Assembly: GCF_000003855.2 (NCBI RefSeq)
Contig: NW_003101667.1
Location: forward strand, 407,012-471,011
Direction of reading: 5' to 3'
Source of the DNA: Blastomyces gilchristii SLH14081
Lineage: Eukaryota > Ascomycota > Eurotiomycetes > Onygenales > Ajellomycetaceae
DNA length: 64,000 nucleotides
The number at the start of each line of letters is the position of its first letter. Position 1 is the stretch's first letter. Below the pieces are notes generated by a model that had not been told where the DNA came from, made no database searches, and saw nothing but the letters and a program-made list of their open reading frames with translations. Positions 48,318-61,498 of the stretch are shown one piece after another. Made by a program: the position numbers and the translations under genes.

Positions 48318-50967
48318 GTCTTTCTTTGTCTATCTGTTCAGTTCTCAATAGTTTACACAGAATCAGAGTTCTGCACCTGATTTCTTTGCAAAGAGAATAG
48401 AAGCTGCAGTGAAAGAGTTGCTAATATATATGAATTTCTTATCTAACACGTCATTGAGTGTCTTTCAAAGAAGAAGAAGTTCATCTTGAGACATGTTATA
48501 AAGAGAGTCTTACAGTGATTTGAAATTCTTATCATCTTTCTTTTCCAGCTTGATACTGTGATCTACTTCTGAGTCTTGTAAGAGAAGTACATTCATAACA
48601 TTATCTTATCAGAAGATATCTAGATATTTGTGATATTATTGAGAGAGTTTTATATAAGAATCTGTTATTATAATGCAGAATAATCTTTCTAGAGCTTTTT
48701 TAATATAAGTCAGACTGACAGAGTAGATTGTCATATAATTCTGCTATTAGTAACCTTGTCAGTGCTCTTGTCAGTGACTTCATCAGAAGCTTTTTCAAAG
48801 CATTTCATAAGTATTGACAGAGATCTGTATCAGATTCATAGTCTTGTGAACATCATTCTCATGAACTCAATTATTATTAGGGAATATTAAACTTCTGTTT
48901 CAAGTATTCAATAAGATACCTTGTTCAGATAGTCAGACAAGTTCTAACATAAGATCATAGTCATCATTATTAACTTCATATATATAAGCATCTTTGTATT
49001 GATATTCTTCAATATCTATGTTTAGTTTCATCATGTAACAGATGCAAATGTCTTTTAAGTTATTAAATTCTGTAAGAAGTTAAGATTTCAGTAAGAGAAT
49101 ACACTGAAGGTTACAGTGTCTTACAACTGAAGATTTAATCATTGTATAGTGACATAGATCACTATCTATCATGACTTTTATATTATACATGTTATCTACT
49201 ACAGTAGATACAAGAATCACACTCATTGTCATTTTCTCTTCAAATTATTGTCATTTGACCTATTCAAGCTCCTGCTTGTAAGTTTGAGCAGGAGCTAATC
49301 TTTTCCCTGTTTCATCAGAGTGTTCTCATAGTTATCTTCTGAATGTTTCTCTAATGTAATGTGATTGGCATAGACTGCCGGTGTTGATCTTTCTTTTGAA
49401 TGAGAAGGTATATAGACTGATTGATAGTTGAAAGCTATATGTTCTGATCAGTTACAATTGATGCACACTTCTTGTTAACATCAATCAGCAGCTTCTTCAG
49501 AAGCAATCTCAGAGACTCAGAAGCCTGTTCAGATAACAGAGACTCTTGTTTATACATAGACATTCAAGTCTACTCAATTCATGACATCTGCATTATTATT
49601 CTTTGATGTAGATATATAAGTGATTAAGATGTAACATCTTCTGCTGCTGTTCTATATACTCTTAAGCTTGATAAGACAGTCATTCAATGTCTGAAGTTGT
49701 ATGCAGAAGTCTTCATAAGTCAGATCTTCATCTACACTTATAAGAGTTTGTAAGAGTTTGAAAGTTAGTATCTTCTTAAGCATGCTAATCTTCATTCAAC
49801 TCTCTTAAGATTGATCACCTGCTTCTAGAATCTTGGTGTTGAAATCAGAGATGAATGTTATAAGAGAAGTATTTCTCTGTTAAATACTCTGTAATCAATC
49901 TAATGTCTTCTATTGCATAGCAGTATCTCAGAACAGAACATTGAGATGTTTGATAATGTTATCAGATGTATGTAATGCTGGTTTACATGCTTTTATTCAT
50001 GAATGAAACTTCTGTCTCATGTGATTCTTCAATTAATCATTGATATATCAATCTTGATTAGTTAATGAACTGATGACATCTTCATCTACACTTAGCTTTA
50101 CAAGTATATTCAATCTTTATGATGAATAGAGAGTGAGATCAGAAGTATTAAAATATGTAAAAGTATCTAAGCATTTCTTCAGCATTTGCATTGTGTTCAT
50201 ATCTGATTCAGTTGATGTTGAAATTGTCTGTGCAGAGATGCCTTGTTGAGTTAATTATTGAATTTCTTCATATTAGCATTGTTGATTTGCATGCATATCA
50301 GCTATCTATTATTATTGTAATTTCAACATTGCTCAGAGCCACTGTGACACTGTGTCTATACTCGCGTTCAAAGATTCTCTTATATTATTAATAGATATAG
50401 CTATATCATACATCAGATGTGCAGTATCTGCGGAATCAGAAGAAGTGTAATTATATGAATATCTCATACATCTAAGGTGTCAGAACTCTCAGGTCTTTCA
50501 CTGACATTCTCTTTGTGAAATCTTGTTACAGAGTCAGAGCAACTAATGAGCAAGCTTCTATCTATCTAGCAGAGACTCAGTGTTTACTTAGCTAGTCTGT
50601 GATCATTCATTTTCTTTATTTCTTACACATTATTACATATTCAGATATCTTTTTCAATGAGTAAATATTTCTAATGAGAAGATGATGAATATTTTTCAAG
50701 TGTAAGAGATCTACACTGAATAGATCGGCATTAAGATATAGATCTTATATAACAAAAGTGAAAAACATTAGAGAAGGAAAAAGAGAGAAAGTGTGAGAAT
50801 CAGTGATCAAAGCAGATATTTATATATGTATAAGATGAAGCTCAGAGCAGGAGAATAGAAACTCTGTGAGTTTCTCAGCTGAGAATTGATGACTGAGAAT
50901 CAGAGCTTTCAGCAGGAATCTATGAAATGTAATGTAATAGTCTATCAATCGGGCGTAGCCTGCTATA
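48316..50967 (-). mobile_element. Ty3/gypsy element fragment: 5' LTR, gag, protease, part of RT (M2)
   Basis: On the minus strand the 5' LTR is 50701-50967 (267 bp, shorter than the 312-318-bp relatives). It is followed by gag (about 50600-49300) and protease (near 49200-49150), and the reverse transcriptase region ends abruptly at 48316 against the LINE tail. The rest of pol and the 3' LTR are missing. Closely related to the element at 36118-41854. Confidence 0.8.
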
Positions 50968-51131
50968 TTAATTACAGTATTTTCTGTTACAGCTGACTCA
51001 CTTATTTCTGTACAATGAGAATATTATATACTTCTTTCACTGTACCTGATTATGAGGTTAAGCATTTTCATTTCACTCTCAACTCAGATGTAAGATCATG
51101 AATGAAGATTTATAAATAGAAAGATGTTAAA
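50968..51131. other. AT-rich spacer between two LTRs
   Basis: Unassigned sequence between the M2 LTR and the next LTR. Nothing recognised. Confidence 0.4.
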
Positions 51132-51243
51132 TATAAGAGGTCTACACTGAATAGATTGTTATTAATATATAGGTCTTATATAACAAAAGTGGAAAATGTT
51201 AGAGAAAGAAAACAAAAGAGAAAGTGCAAGAATCAGTGATCAG

Positions 51244-51749
51244 TAGACTGACCGTGTGACCGTGTCTGGGACCAGGACCAGATTTTTTGATAGTCCCATT
51301 ACCAATTCGACCGATCCCATTACACGGTTTTAACATTCAATAGTAGTCCCATACTGTCCCAGTGGGACTTACTGTCTACTCTTGTCACATTTTCCAAATG
51401 GGATCATGATTTCCACTTCTCAATTTAAATTATTTTTATTGCTTTAAATGACTTTAAATCTCATTTGAGCATTACCAAAAAGTGTTACTTTTTAAAAAAT
51501 TAAAAATAGTCTAAAAAAAACCTTAAAATGTCTAAAAATAGTAACTTTATGCCAAGAATGGGACTAAATGGGACCAAATGGGACCACTTTCTCATTTTTT
51601 TCAAGTCATGGTTTCATTTTAAGATCTCATATATAGTCACTTTGCATGTTTTTTTAATGACTAGTCCCAGCGGGATTCATGCCAAGAAATGTATGGGACC
51701 AGACCAAATGGAACCAAATGTGAAATTCATGGTCCCGGCGGCCAGTCTG
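51244..51749 (-). mobile_element. 506-bp hAT-type MITE, copy 3, inside an LTR
   Basis: Termini are TAGACTGACC and GGCCAGTCTG, with a perfect 8-bp duplication GTGATCAG at 51236-51243 and 51750-51757. Removing the MITE and one GTGATCAG restores the LTR sequence seen in the other copies. It is GC-richer than copy 1, so probably a younger insertion. Confidence 0.9.
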
Positions 51750-54117
51750 GTGATCAGAGTGAATATTTATAAATGTACAAGATGAAGCTTCAGAGTGGAA
51801 GAATACAAACTTCATGAATTCTTCAGCTGAGAATTAGCGACTGAGAATCAGAGCTTTTGACAGAAATCTATGAAGTATAATAGAATAGTCTTATGATCAG
51901 GCACAGTCTGTCACATTAGCCCTCTCTTTCTGAGAGCAAGTGCAGTTTTTATCAGTTAAGAGTCACTGTATCAGATAGTGTGAAGTCTGAGGTTCAGATC
52001 AGAAGATTATAATCAACTCATTTCACAAGATATTATCAGTTACAGCTGTGAGGTCTTTTATCAAGAATATCTTTAATCTTTCATTCAAGTTCATTATCTT
52101 CTTCTATAATCTCTGGCAGTTATCAGTCAGAAGTCAGTTGAGAAGAGAATGAATCAGTGATAGCACAGTGAAGTAAGCTCATGTGAAACATATTATAAAT
52201 CTCTGACAAAGTATCAAGACAGTAGTTATAACTGTCTATAACTTCTGTTACTATGTATCTCATATAATGATAATTCAGTGTACAAGATGAGTGTGTGATC
52301 TGTATATTTTTAAGATTCAATTATACAAGATCTTCTATCTTATATTACTCAGTGAGATCTCATTGAACATTGACTTGATTCTCTTGCTCTTATTTAGCAC
52401 TTATTATAAAGGTCTTTACTCAGTCACAGGCATCTCAGAGCTTTATTACTATATTGTCAGTGATCTGAATTGAACTGCAGAGATTCAGTGTGAACTGTGT
52501 AATCTCTAAAAGATTTAACATCTTTATGTAATAATCATGTGTAAGGAAGAACAGACTTACACCTGTTGAAACAGCATCTCAGTCATTGATAATGATCTCT
52601 GCATGTAGAAGAAGATCATGTTAATCATCTTATAAGTAATTACAGAACTTATAAAGATAGTACTTTACAGTCTGAATTATTCATTCTGATATATCATTAG
52701 TCTCAGAGTAATAATCAGTTAATAAAGAGCATATAATCTTGAGAACTTGACAGATTCTTGTTCAGAGAGTGCTCACGAATTGATAATTCTGATCAGATAC
52801 TATAGATCTCAGTAAGTTATATATCTAATAGAATGAACTCTGTAAGAAGACTTCAGTGACTTGTTCAGTATTTATCTTATTATAAGATTTCAATATTATA
52901 TCTTTACTCAATCAGTTAATGATAATCAGAACATTCTTGTAATTCTTACTCTTAGAGAGATTAACAGTGAAGTTAATTACTACATCTCATCAGATTTTAT
53001 CAGAGATATTGAGTGATTTCAGTAGATCTTTTCTACAGTTCTTTTATAAGATGATAGAAGAATAACAGTTACAGTTTCAGACAAAATGTCTAATACTGTT
53101 TGATATCTCAGATCAGTAGAACTCTTAAGAGATTATTTAATACAGTTGTTCATAACTTGAATGACTGATCATATATGAATCATACAGCTCTTGTATTATT
53201 CAAGTATGTAAGAGTTCAGACTCAGAGACTCAATATCATTCACAGAATCACAGAGTATTATTGTTGTTAATTAAATATTCTGAGATGTCAGTCTTTATAT
53301 ATAGTTCTGAAGAGAATTGAGAAGCTTCTTATTATACTACTTCAATAAGAGTCTGAAGAAGTTTATCAGTCTGAGCTGTTATACATTACAGTTCTTTCAG
53401 TGAAGATTCAGAAGAAGTTGAGATATCAGTGATAGTTTACAGAGAAAATGTTCTAATCAGAGAAGTATATATAGTGTTATGAGTTATTTCATTATAATTA
53501 ACTAGTATCTTCAGATGCAAGAGTCAGTGCTCTTGATTCATTCAGTAAATGTCTATTATATCAGAAGACATGTCTTGCTCTTATTATAAGAGAACATCTG
53601 TCATTGAGTTTCAGCTACTGAGACAGTAGTATATAGTGAAATGAAAATAACTTAATAGCTTGCATTATTGCATCTGCTGTTCAGTAAGTTTGTAAGTGAT
53701 TGTAAAATACTTGAGATTCTTATAATCTGTGATTATCTCAAATTTGAAGACACTTTAAAGTTTGAAATCTCATTCTTCTAGACAGTGTACTATTATAAGA
53801 AGTTTCTTGTCATAGATCTTATAATTGCACTTGACAGAACTCAGTTTCTTAGATATGAAGATATATAATTATAAGATATTTTTATTATTATATTATAATA
53901 TAGCTTCTTCTGTAATATAGCTGAAGAAATCAGCTTCAATAACTGTTTTATAATCAGAATTAAATATTATCAGTAGAGAAGTATTAATAAATATCTTCTT
54001 TATCTGTGTGAATATGACTTCAGTGCCTGCTGATCATTGAAATACTAAGTTCTTCTTAATAAGTTCTGTAAATGATTTAGTAATATCTGAAAAGTTTCAT
54101 ATAAATTGCTGATAGAA

Positions 54118-54435
54118 TGTAAGAGGCCTACGCCGAATAGATCAGTATAATATATAGGTCTTATATAACAAAGAGAAAAACATTAGAGAAGGAAAGAAAG
54201 AGAAAGTGTGAGAATCAGTGATCAGAGTGAATATTTATACATGTACACAGTAATGTACACAGTGGAACTTCGGGGTGGAAGAATAGGGGTTTTTGTACAT
54301 GATGAAGCTTCAGGGCAGAAGAATAGGAATTTCATAGGTTTTCAGCCAAGAATTGATGACCAAGAATCGGAGTGGTAGAAATCTATGAAGTGTAACAGAA
54401 TAGTCTATATGATTGATCAGGTGCAGCCCATCACA
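54118..54435 (-). repeat. 3' LTR of M4 (318 bp)
   Basis: TGTAAGAGGCC to CCATCACA on the plus strand, the same length as the partner at 59903-60220. It contains a short internal duplication around GTACACAGTAATGTACACAG. Confidence 0.9.
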
Positions 54436-54978
54436 TTAGTCCCCTTCTCCTTTCTTAATTGTATGTAGCTCTCATCAGTCAAGGGCCGCAGTCTCAGATA
54501 ACACAGAACTCAGAGTTCAGGTCAGGTGATTGTAGTCAATTCATTTCACAAGATATTGTCAGCTGCGGCTGTGAGGTCTTTCATCAAGAATATCTTCAAT
54601 CTCTTATTCAAGTTTGTTATCTTCTTCTATGATCCCTGGCAGCTGTCAGTTAAAAGTCAGTTGAGAAGAAAACAGATCAGTGGCAGCACAGTGAAGCAAG
54701 CTCATATAAAAGACATCATAAATCCCTGATAATGTGTCAAGGTGATAGTTGTAACTGCCTAGAATTTCTATCACTTTATACTTTGTATGATGATAATTCA
54801 GTGTGTGAGATGAGTGTGTGATCTGTATATTCTTAAGATTCAATCATATCAGATCTTCTATCTTATATTGCTTGATAAGGTCTCAGTGAACATTAGTTCA
54901 ATCTTCTTAATCCTGTTTAATACTCACCATGAAGACTTCTGCTCAATCACAGGTGTCTCAGAGTTTCATTACTATATT

Positions 54979-55355
54979 GCCCCGGTGGCCGAATGGTTAA
55001 TGCGGCCACCTGGTAGCGCCTTGGTGTGGGAAACCAAGGCGCGTGGGTTCGAAACCTGCAGGGGATACATTAAATCCGGAACTCAAGCACCTCAGGTTTC
55101 TAATAAATACAGAGGTGTACAAATCACTTCAATGAATCGCTCTATGTTCCTGGGCTGGGAAGTTATTATCGCATGTATCTAATTGTCACTCCTTTGTATT
55201 TTCCTATGTTCTTGTTATCTTGGCATGGTCTCAACACCTGTATTTCCTCCTGTATAACCAACACTTGACCTGTATTTAACATCACGCAAGGACTCATCAT
55301 AAGCTCCGCTTGCATATGAGTATAATGGAAGAATAATAATAATAATAATAATAAT
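54979..55355 (+). mobile_element. tRNA-derived SINE, copy 2
   Basis: It begins GCCCCGGTGGCCGAATGG, has a B box GGTTCGAAACC, and ends with an AATAAT repeat. The target duplication CATTACTATATT lies at 54967-54978 and 55356-55367. It is inserted in M4; the uninterrupted site is visible in the related copy near 52440-52460. Confidence 0.9.
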
Positions 55356-56639
55356 CATTACTATATTATCAGCAATCTGAATTGAACTGTGAGAATTTAA
55401 TGTGAAATGTGTAATCTTTAGAAGATTCAGTACTTTCATATGATATCTGTGTGTGAGAAAGAATGAGCTTACACCTGTTGAAACAGCATCTCAGTCATTG
55501 ATAGTAACTTCAGTATGTAGAAGAAGATTATATCAATCATCTTATAGATGATTACAGAACTTATAAAGATAATTCTTTACAGTCTGAATTATTCATTCTG
55601 ATGCATCATCAGTCTCAGAGTGATAAGCAGTTGATAAATGATATGTAATCTTGAGAACTTGACAGATTCTTGTTCAGAGAGCACTCATAAATTGACAGCT
55701 CTGATCTGATACTATAGATCTCAGCAATTCATACATTTAATAGAATGAGCTTCTTAGAAAAGCTTCAGCAACTTGTTCAGTATTCATCTTGTTACAAGGT
55801 TTCAATATTACATCTTTACTCAATCAGTTCACAATAATCAGGACATTCTTACAATTCTTGCTCTTAGAGAGATCAATAGTGAAGTCAATTACTACATCTT
55901 ATCAGATTCTATCAGAGATATCAAGTGATTTCAGTAGATCTTTTCTACAGTTCTTTTATAAGGTGATAACAGAATAATAGTTGTTGTTTCAAATAAAACA
56001 TCTGATACTGTTTGATATCTCAGGCTAGTAGAACTCTCAGGAGATTATTCAGTATAATTGTTTGTAACCTGAGTGATCAGTTATATGTGAATCATGCATC
56101 TCTTGCATTATCCGGGTGTGTAAGAGTTTGAAGTGAGAGACTCAATGTTGTTTGTGAAATTATAGAGTGTTATTGTCATTGATTAAACATTCTGAGATAT
56201 CAGTTCTTATATATAGTTCTGAAAGAAATCAGAGTGCTTCTTGATGTACTACTTTGATAAGAGTCTGAAGAAGTTCATCAGCCTGAGCTGCTGTATGTCA
56301 CAGTTCATTCAGTGTAGAAGAAGTGAAGATATCAGTGTCAGTGTCAGTTTGAAGAGAAAGTGTTCTAATCAGAGAAGCATGTATAGTGTCATGAGTTGTT
56401 CTATCTTGATCAATCAATATCTTCAGATCTAAGAGCTAATGCTCTCAGTTCATTCAATGAGTGTCTGTTATATCAGAAGGCATATCTTACTCTCATTGCA
56501 AGAGAGCATCTGTTATCAAGTTCTAGCTGTCAGGTCAGTAGTGTATCATAAAATGAAAGCAGCTTAAGAACTCAGATTATCATATCTGTCACTCAGTGAG
56601 TTTACAGGTCATTGTGAAGTACTTGAGATTCTTATAATC

Positions 56640-56942
56640 TGTGATTATCTCAAATTCAGAGACACTTCAGAGTTCAGAGTCTCATTCTTCTAGATAGTGT
56701 ACAATCATGAGAAGTTTCTTGTTATAGATCTCATAGTTGCATTCAGCAGGACTCAGTTTCTTAGACATGAAGATGCATGATTGTAAGACATCTTCATCAT
56801 TATATTGCAATATAGCTTTCTCTGTAACATAGTCAGAGAAGTCAGCTTTAATAACTGTTTCACAATCAGAGTTAAATATTATTAGCAGAGAGATGATGAT
56901 GAATATCTTCTTCATCTGTATAAATATAGCTTCAGCATTCAC
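56640..56942 (-). pseudogene. RNase H segment of M4 (longest intact piece)
   Basis: An 86-residue uninterrupted stretch contains Asn-Ser-Asp, an Ala-Asp-Phe-Ser-Asp-Tyr block, and Ser-Lys-Lys-Leu-Ser-Pro-Ala-Glu, followed by Asn-Tyr-Glu-Ile. This is the canonical Ty3/gypsy RNase H signature and anchors the family assignment of all related copies here. Confidence 0.85.
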
Positions 56943-59902
56943 TGATCACTGAAATACTGAATTCTTTCTGATGAGTTATGTAAGTGATCTCACAATATCT
57001 GAGAAGTTTTATATAAATTGCTGATAGAAGTTAGCAAATCTGATAAAGCTTTATACATCTTTCACAGTACATGGAGCTTCTCATTCAAGAATGACAGAGA
57101 CTTTCTCAGAATTCATTTGAATCCCCTTGTCAGCTTCTATGATAAAACCTAGATATTTAATACTCTTGACTTCAAAGTCACACTTGTCAATATCTATTGA
57201 TAGTTCTGCTTCTTGTAATCATTGTAATACTCTTTACACATATTCTTGATATTCTTTTTTGAATTCATCAGTAAAGATGAGAATGTTATTGAGATATATA
57301 GATACAAATTCATCAAGGAAATTCTGAAGTGCTCAGTTAATATACTTCTGAAATGTACTGAGGACATTGACTAGTTCAAAGAGTGTAACTATTCATTCAA
57401 AGAGATTATAATATGTTCAGAATACTGTAAGCCATTTATCTCCTTCAGTGATACAGATTTTATAAAACACAGTGATGATATCTAGTTTTGTAAATCATTG
57501 AGCTTGTTCAATGTGAGCTAGAGTTTCATTAATAAGAGATAAAGAATAGCAGTTCTTCTTGATTAATCTATTCAATTCTCAATAGTTCACACAGAATCAG
57601 AGTCCTTCATCTGATTTCTTTGCAAAGAGAATAGAAGCTGCAGTGAAAGAGTTGCTAACACATATGAATTCCTTATTCAACAGATCATTGAGTGTCTTCT
57701 GAAGAAGAAGGAGTTCATCTTGAGACATATTATAAAGAAGACCTTATAATGACTCAGAGTCTTTATCATTCTTCTTTTCTAACTTGATACTGTGATCTAC
57801 TCCTGAGTCTTGTAAGAGAGATATATTTATAATGTTGTCTTGTCAGAAGACATCTAGATATTTGTGATATTATTGAGAGAGTTTTGTATGAGAATCTGTT
57901 ATTGTAGTACAGAATAACTTCTCTAGAGCTTTCTTGATATTGATCAGACTGATGAAATAGATTGTCACATAGTTCTGCTATTAGTGATCTTTTCAGTGAC
58001 TTTCTTTTTGAAGCATTTCATAGATGTTGACAGAGATCTGTGTCAGATTCATAGTCTTATAAATGTCATCTTCATGAATTCTATTATTATTAGGGAATAT
58101 TAAGCTTCTGTTTCAAGTGTTCAACAAGATGCCTTGTTCAGATAGTCAGGCAAGTTCTAATATAAGATTATAATCAAGATTATCAACTTCATATACATAG
58201 GCATCTTCATATTGATATTCTCTGATATCTATGTTCAACTTCATCATGTAACAGATACAAACATCTTTTAAGTCATTAAATCCTGCAAGGAGTCAGGGTT
58301 GTGATAAGAGAATACACTGAAGGTTGTAACATCTTACAACTGAAGATTTAATTATTGTATAATAACATAGATCACTATCTATCATGACTTTCATATTATA
58401 TATGTTATCAATCACAGTAGATACAAGAATCATGTTCATTGTTATTTTCTCTTCAAATCATTGTCATCTGATCTCTTCAAGCTCCTGTTTACAAATTTGA
58501 ACAGAAGCTAATCTTTTCCCTGTTTTATCAGAGTATTCTCATAGTTATCTTCTGAATCTTTCTTCAATGCAATGTAATTGATGTGGACAGGCATTGATTC
58601 ATTCTTTAAGTGAGAAGGCATGTAGGCTGATTAGCAGTTGAAAGTAATGTGTTCTGATTGATTACAGTTAATGTACACTTCTTGTTGACATTGATCAGCA
58701 ACTTCTTTGAAAGTGATTTCAGGAACTTGAAAGTGTGTTCAGACAGCAGAGACTCTTGCTTATGTGTAGACATTTGAGTTCACTCAATTCATGGCATCCG
58801 CATTGTCATTCTTCAGTACAGGTGTATGAGTGACTGAAGTGTAATATCTTCTGCCACTGTTCTGTATATTCTTGAGCTTGATAAGATGATCATTCAATGT
58901 TCAGAGTTATGTACAGAAACCTTTATAAGTCTGGTCTTCATCTATGCTTACAAGGGCTTGTAAGAGTTTGAAAGTTAATGTCTTCTTGAGCATGCTAATC
59001 TTCATTCAATCCTCTCAAGATTAATCACCTGCTTCTAGAATCTTGATGTTGAAGTCAGGAATGAATGTTGTGAGAGAAGTGTTTCTCTGTCAGACACTCT
59101 GTAATCAATCTAATGCTTTCTATTGCATAGCAGTGTCTCAGAACAGGACATCAAGATATTTTATAATATTGTCAGATATTCATAACACTGGTTCACATGC
59201 TTTCATTTATGAATGAAACTTCTGTTTCATACAATTCTTCAATTGTTGATTGATATATCAATCTTAATTGATTAATAAACTGATGACATCTTCATCTACA
59301 CTCAGTTTCATGAGCATTTTCATTCTTCATGATGAGTAGAGAGTGAGATCAGAAGCATCAAAATATGTGAGAGTATCTAAGTGTTCTTTCAGCACTTTTG
59401 TATTCAATTCTGTAGATATTGAAATCACATGAGTTCTTTGTTGAGTTAATTGTTGAATCTCTTTATATTGAAGTTGTTGAGTCATGTGCATGTCTGCTAT
59501 CTGTTGCTGTTATAATTTCAACATTGCTTGAAGTCACTGTGATATCACTTCTATGCTTGTGTTCAAGAGTTCTCTCATATTATCATTAGACATGGTTATG
59601 TCATTTGTCAGATGTGAAATATCTGTGATAACTGAAGAAGTGTAATTATATGAATATCTCATACATCTGAGATGTCAGAACTCTCAGGTCTTTCACTGAC
59701 ATTCTCTTGTAAGATCTTATTACAGGGTCAGAGTGACTGATAAGCAAGCTTCTATCTGAGAACTCAGTGTCTGCTTAACTGTGTTTCTCTTTCTTACATG
59801 TTGTTACATGTTTGAATATCTTCTCAATGAATAATCATTTCTAATGAGAAGATGATACATGAATAATCATTTCTAATAAGAAGATGATGAACATTTTTCT
59901 AG

Positions 59903-60220
59903 TGTAAGAGGCCTACACTGAATAGATCAGTATAATATATAGATCTTATATAACAAAGAGAAAAACATTAGAGAAGAAAAGAAAGAGAAAGTGTGAGAAT
60001 CAGTGATTGAAGTGAATATTTATACGCGTACGCAGTGGTGTACGCGGTGGAACTTCAGGGCAGAAGAATAGGGGTTTTCATACGCGGTGGAGCTTCAGGG
60101 TGGAAGAATAGAAATTCTGTAGGTTTTCAGCTGAGGATCGGCGACCGAGAATCAGAGCGGTAGGAATCTGTGAAGTGTAATAGAATAGTCTATATGATTG
60201 ATCGGGCGCAGCCCGCCACA
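59903..60220 (-). repeat. 5' LTR of M4 (318 bp)
   Basis: Retains GCGGGCTGCGCCCGAT (as its complement) at the outer end, together with GTACGCAGTGGTGTACGC. Confidence 0.9.
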
Positions 60221-60537
60221 TAGAAGTTAGTAAATTCAATGAAGCTTTATACATCTTTCACAGTGTATGAAGCCTTTCATTCAAGAATATGTAAGAAATC
60301 CCGCTTCTCACAGATTCTTTACCTCTATTTCTATCTCTTGTGTAATCAATAGAGTTAGCAGCCCTTGGCTACACACAACTATATAGACTAGAGTTCGCGA
60401 ATACTATTTACAACTCAGCTTGAATACTATTATATATTTAATCTCTACATTTTATCTTTCTATCATAAATACTTCTAGTAGTTAACAGTATATATCATGC
60501 CAAGCTGCAAACACCTGAATAATCATCTGTGAGCACT

Positions 60538-60910
60538 GCCCCGGTGGCCGAATGGTTAATGCGGCCACCCGGTAGCGCCTTGGCATGGAAAACCAAGGTG
60601 TGTGGGTTCGAAACCCGCAGGGGATACATTAAATCCGGAACCCAAGCACCTCAGGTTCCTAATAAATACAGAGGTGTACAAATCGCTCCAATAAATCGCT
60701 CTATGTTCCTGGGCTGGGAAGTTATTATCGCATGTATCTAATTGTCACTCCTTTGTATTTTCCTATGTTCTTGTTATCTTGACGTGGTCTCAACACCTGT
60801 ATTTCCTTCTGTATAACCAACACTTGACCTGTATTTAACATCACGCAAGGACTCATCATAAGCTCTGCTTGCATATGAGTATAATGGAAGAAGAATAATA
60901 ATAATAATAA
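60538..60910 (+). mobile_element. tRNA-derived SINE, copy 3
   Basis: The best-preserved copy, 373 bp. A box TGGCCGAATGG at 60545-60555, B box GGTTCGAAACC at 60605-60615. The body is common to the other two copies and the end is TATAATGGAAGAAGAATAATA plus repeats. A perfect 12-bp target duplication TCTGTGAGCACT lies at 60526-60537 and 60911-60922. The tRNA part resembles a Ser/Leu-type tRNA with an extended middle region. Confidence 0.92.
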
Positions 60911-60964
60911 TCTGTGAGCACTTATTCTTACATTTCAAGCTCTGTCAGTCAGCAACTGCTCACT

Positions 60965-61498
60965 ATGACTGAAAGGACTAGAAACTCATGTGCTTCAACC
61001 CCTGCGAACCCTACTGCAGGCACCCAGGAGCAGCCACCCGAACCATTGAATAACCCCCGTGGAAGAAGTCCCAGAGGACTTACCAACCACTCGCGGGACA
61101 CCATTCTCTGCATCTGTGACAGGGGAACCCTCCGAACCTACGAACGAACCAATCTTAGTGGAGAACATTCTTGAGCACCTCCCGCAAGACCAAGCTATAA
61201 GCTCTCTCACCACGAGACAGAGGCCTTGCAGGCTTATGTGAAGGAGAATCTGAAGAATGACTTCATTCAACCTTCACAGGCCTCCGCGGGAGCCCCTGTG
61301 ATGTTTGTGAAGAAGAAGGATGAAGATCTCAGATTGTGTGTAAACTACTGCAATCTGAACTTCAAGACTACAAAGAGTTACTATTCTCTACCTCTGATTG
61401 AGGATGTGATCAACCATCTCACGGGAGCTGTCATATTCACACAACTGAATGTGATCAATGTATATACACAGATGCAAATACAGTCTGAGAATGAATGA
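60965..61498 (+). pseudogene. M5 gag remnant joined to reverse transcriptase start
   Basis: The N-terminal part (from the ATG at 60965) is Pro/Thr/Glu-rich without motif. In another frame, from about 61190, the sequence reads as a typical gypsy reverse transcriptase: an Ala-Gly-Ala-Pro-Val-Met-Phe-Val-Lys-Lys-Lys block at 61286-61318, Leu-Arg-Leu-Cys-Val-Asn-Tyr, and Leu-Pro-Leu-Ile-Glu-Asp. The short distance from the LTR and the frame change show that an internal deletion removed most of gag and the protease. Confidence 0.8.

Larger units (their letters stand above)
54118..60220 (-). mobile_element. Complete Ty3/gypsy chromodomain element M4 (mutated, SINE-bearing)
   Basis: LTRs of 318 bp lie at 54118-54435 (3') and 59903-60220 (5'), with a target duplication TAGAA at 54113-54117 and 60221-60225. 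Without the inserted SINE the length is about 5.7 kb, the same as the element at 36118. On the minus strand: gag at about 59650-58450 with a zinc knuckle near 58640-58685 whose first Cys is changed, protease near 58400, reverse transcriptase about 57800-56950, RNase H 56942-56640, integrase about 56100-55400, chromodomain region about 54640-54440. The LTRs keep CpG-rich stretches, so this is one of the younger copies, yet the coding frames are broken. Confidence 0.9.
51132..60289 (-). mobile_element. Ty3/gypsy element M3, interrupted by MITE and M4
   Basis: The 3' LTR runs 51132-51915 with a MITE inserted in it. The interior continues on the minus strand from 51916 to 54117 (chromodomain, integrase, RNase H), is split by the complete element M4 (54118-60220), and resumes at 60226-60289 with reverse-transcriptase sequence. 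There a different LTR element cuts it off. The resumption is clear because GATAGAAGTTAGTAAATTCA is restored when M4 and one TAGAA are removed. Confidence 0.85.

Noticed and set aside
54526..55182. Plus-strand ORFs inside M4 and the SINE
   Set aside because: M4 codes on the minus strand; the ORF from 54814 reads through the SINE tRNA region, where the open frame is a by-product of its GC-rich sequence.
60538..60620. Functional tRNA gene
   Set aside because: A and B boxes are good, but acceptor-stem pairing is poor and the sequence continues into a body with a LINE-like tail and a target duplication, so it is a SINE head.
60529..60741. Protein-coding gene starting in the SINE
   Set aside because: The same frame recurs in all SINE copies, covers the pol III boxes and is explained by the tRNA-derived sequence.
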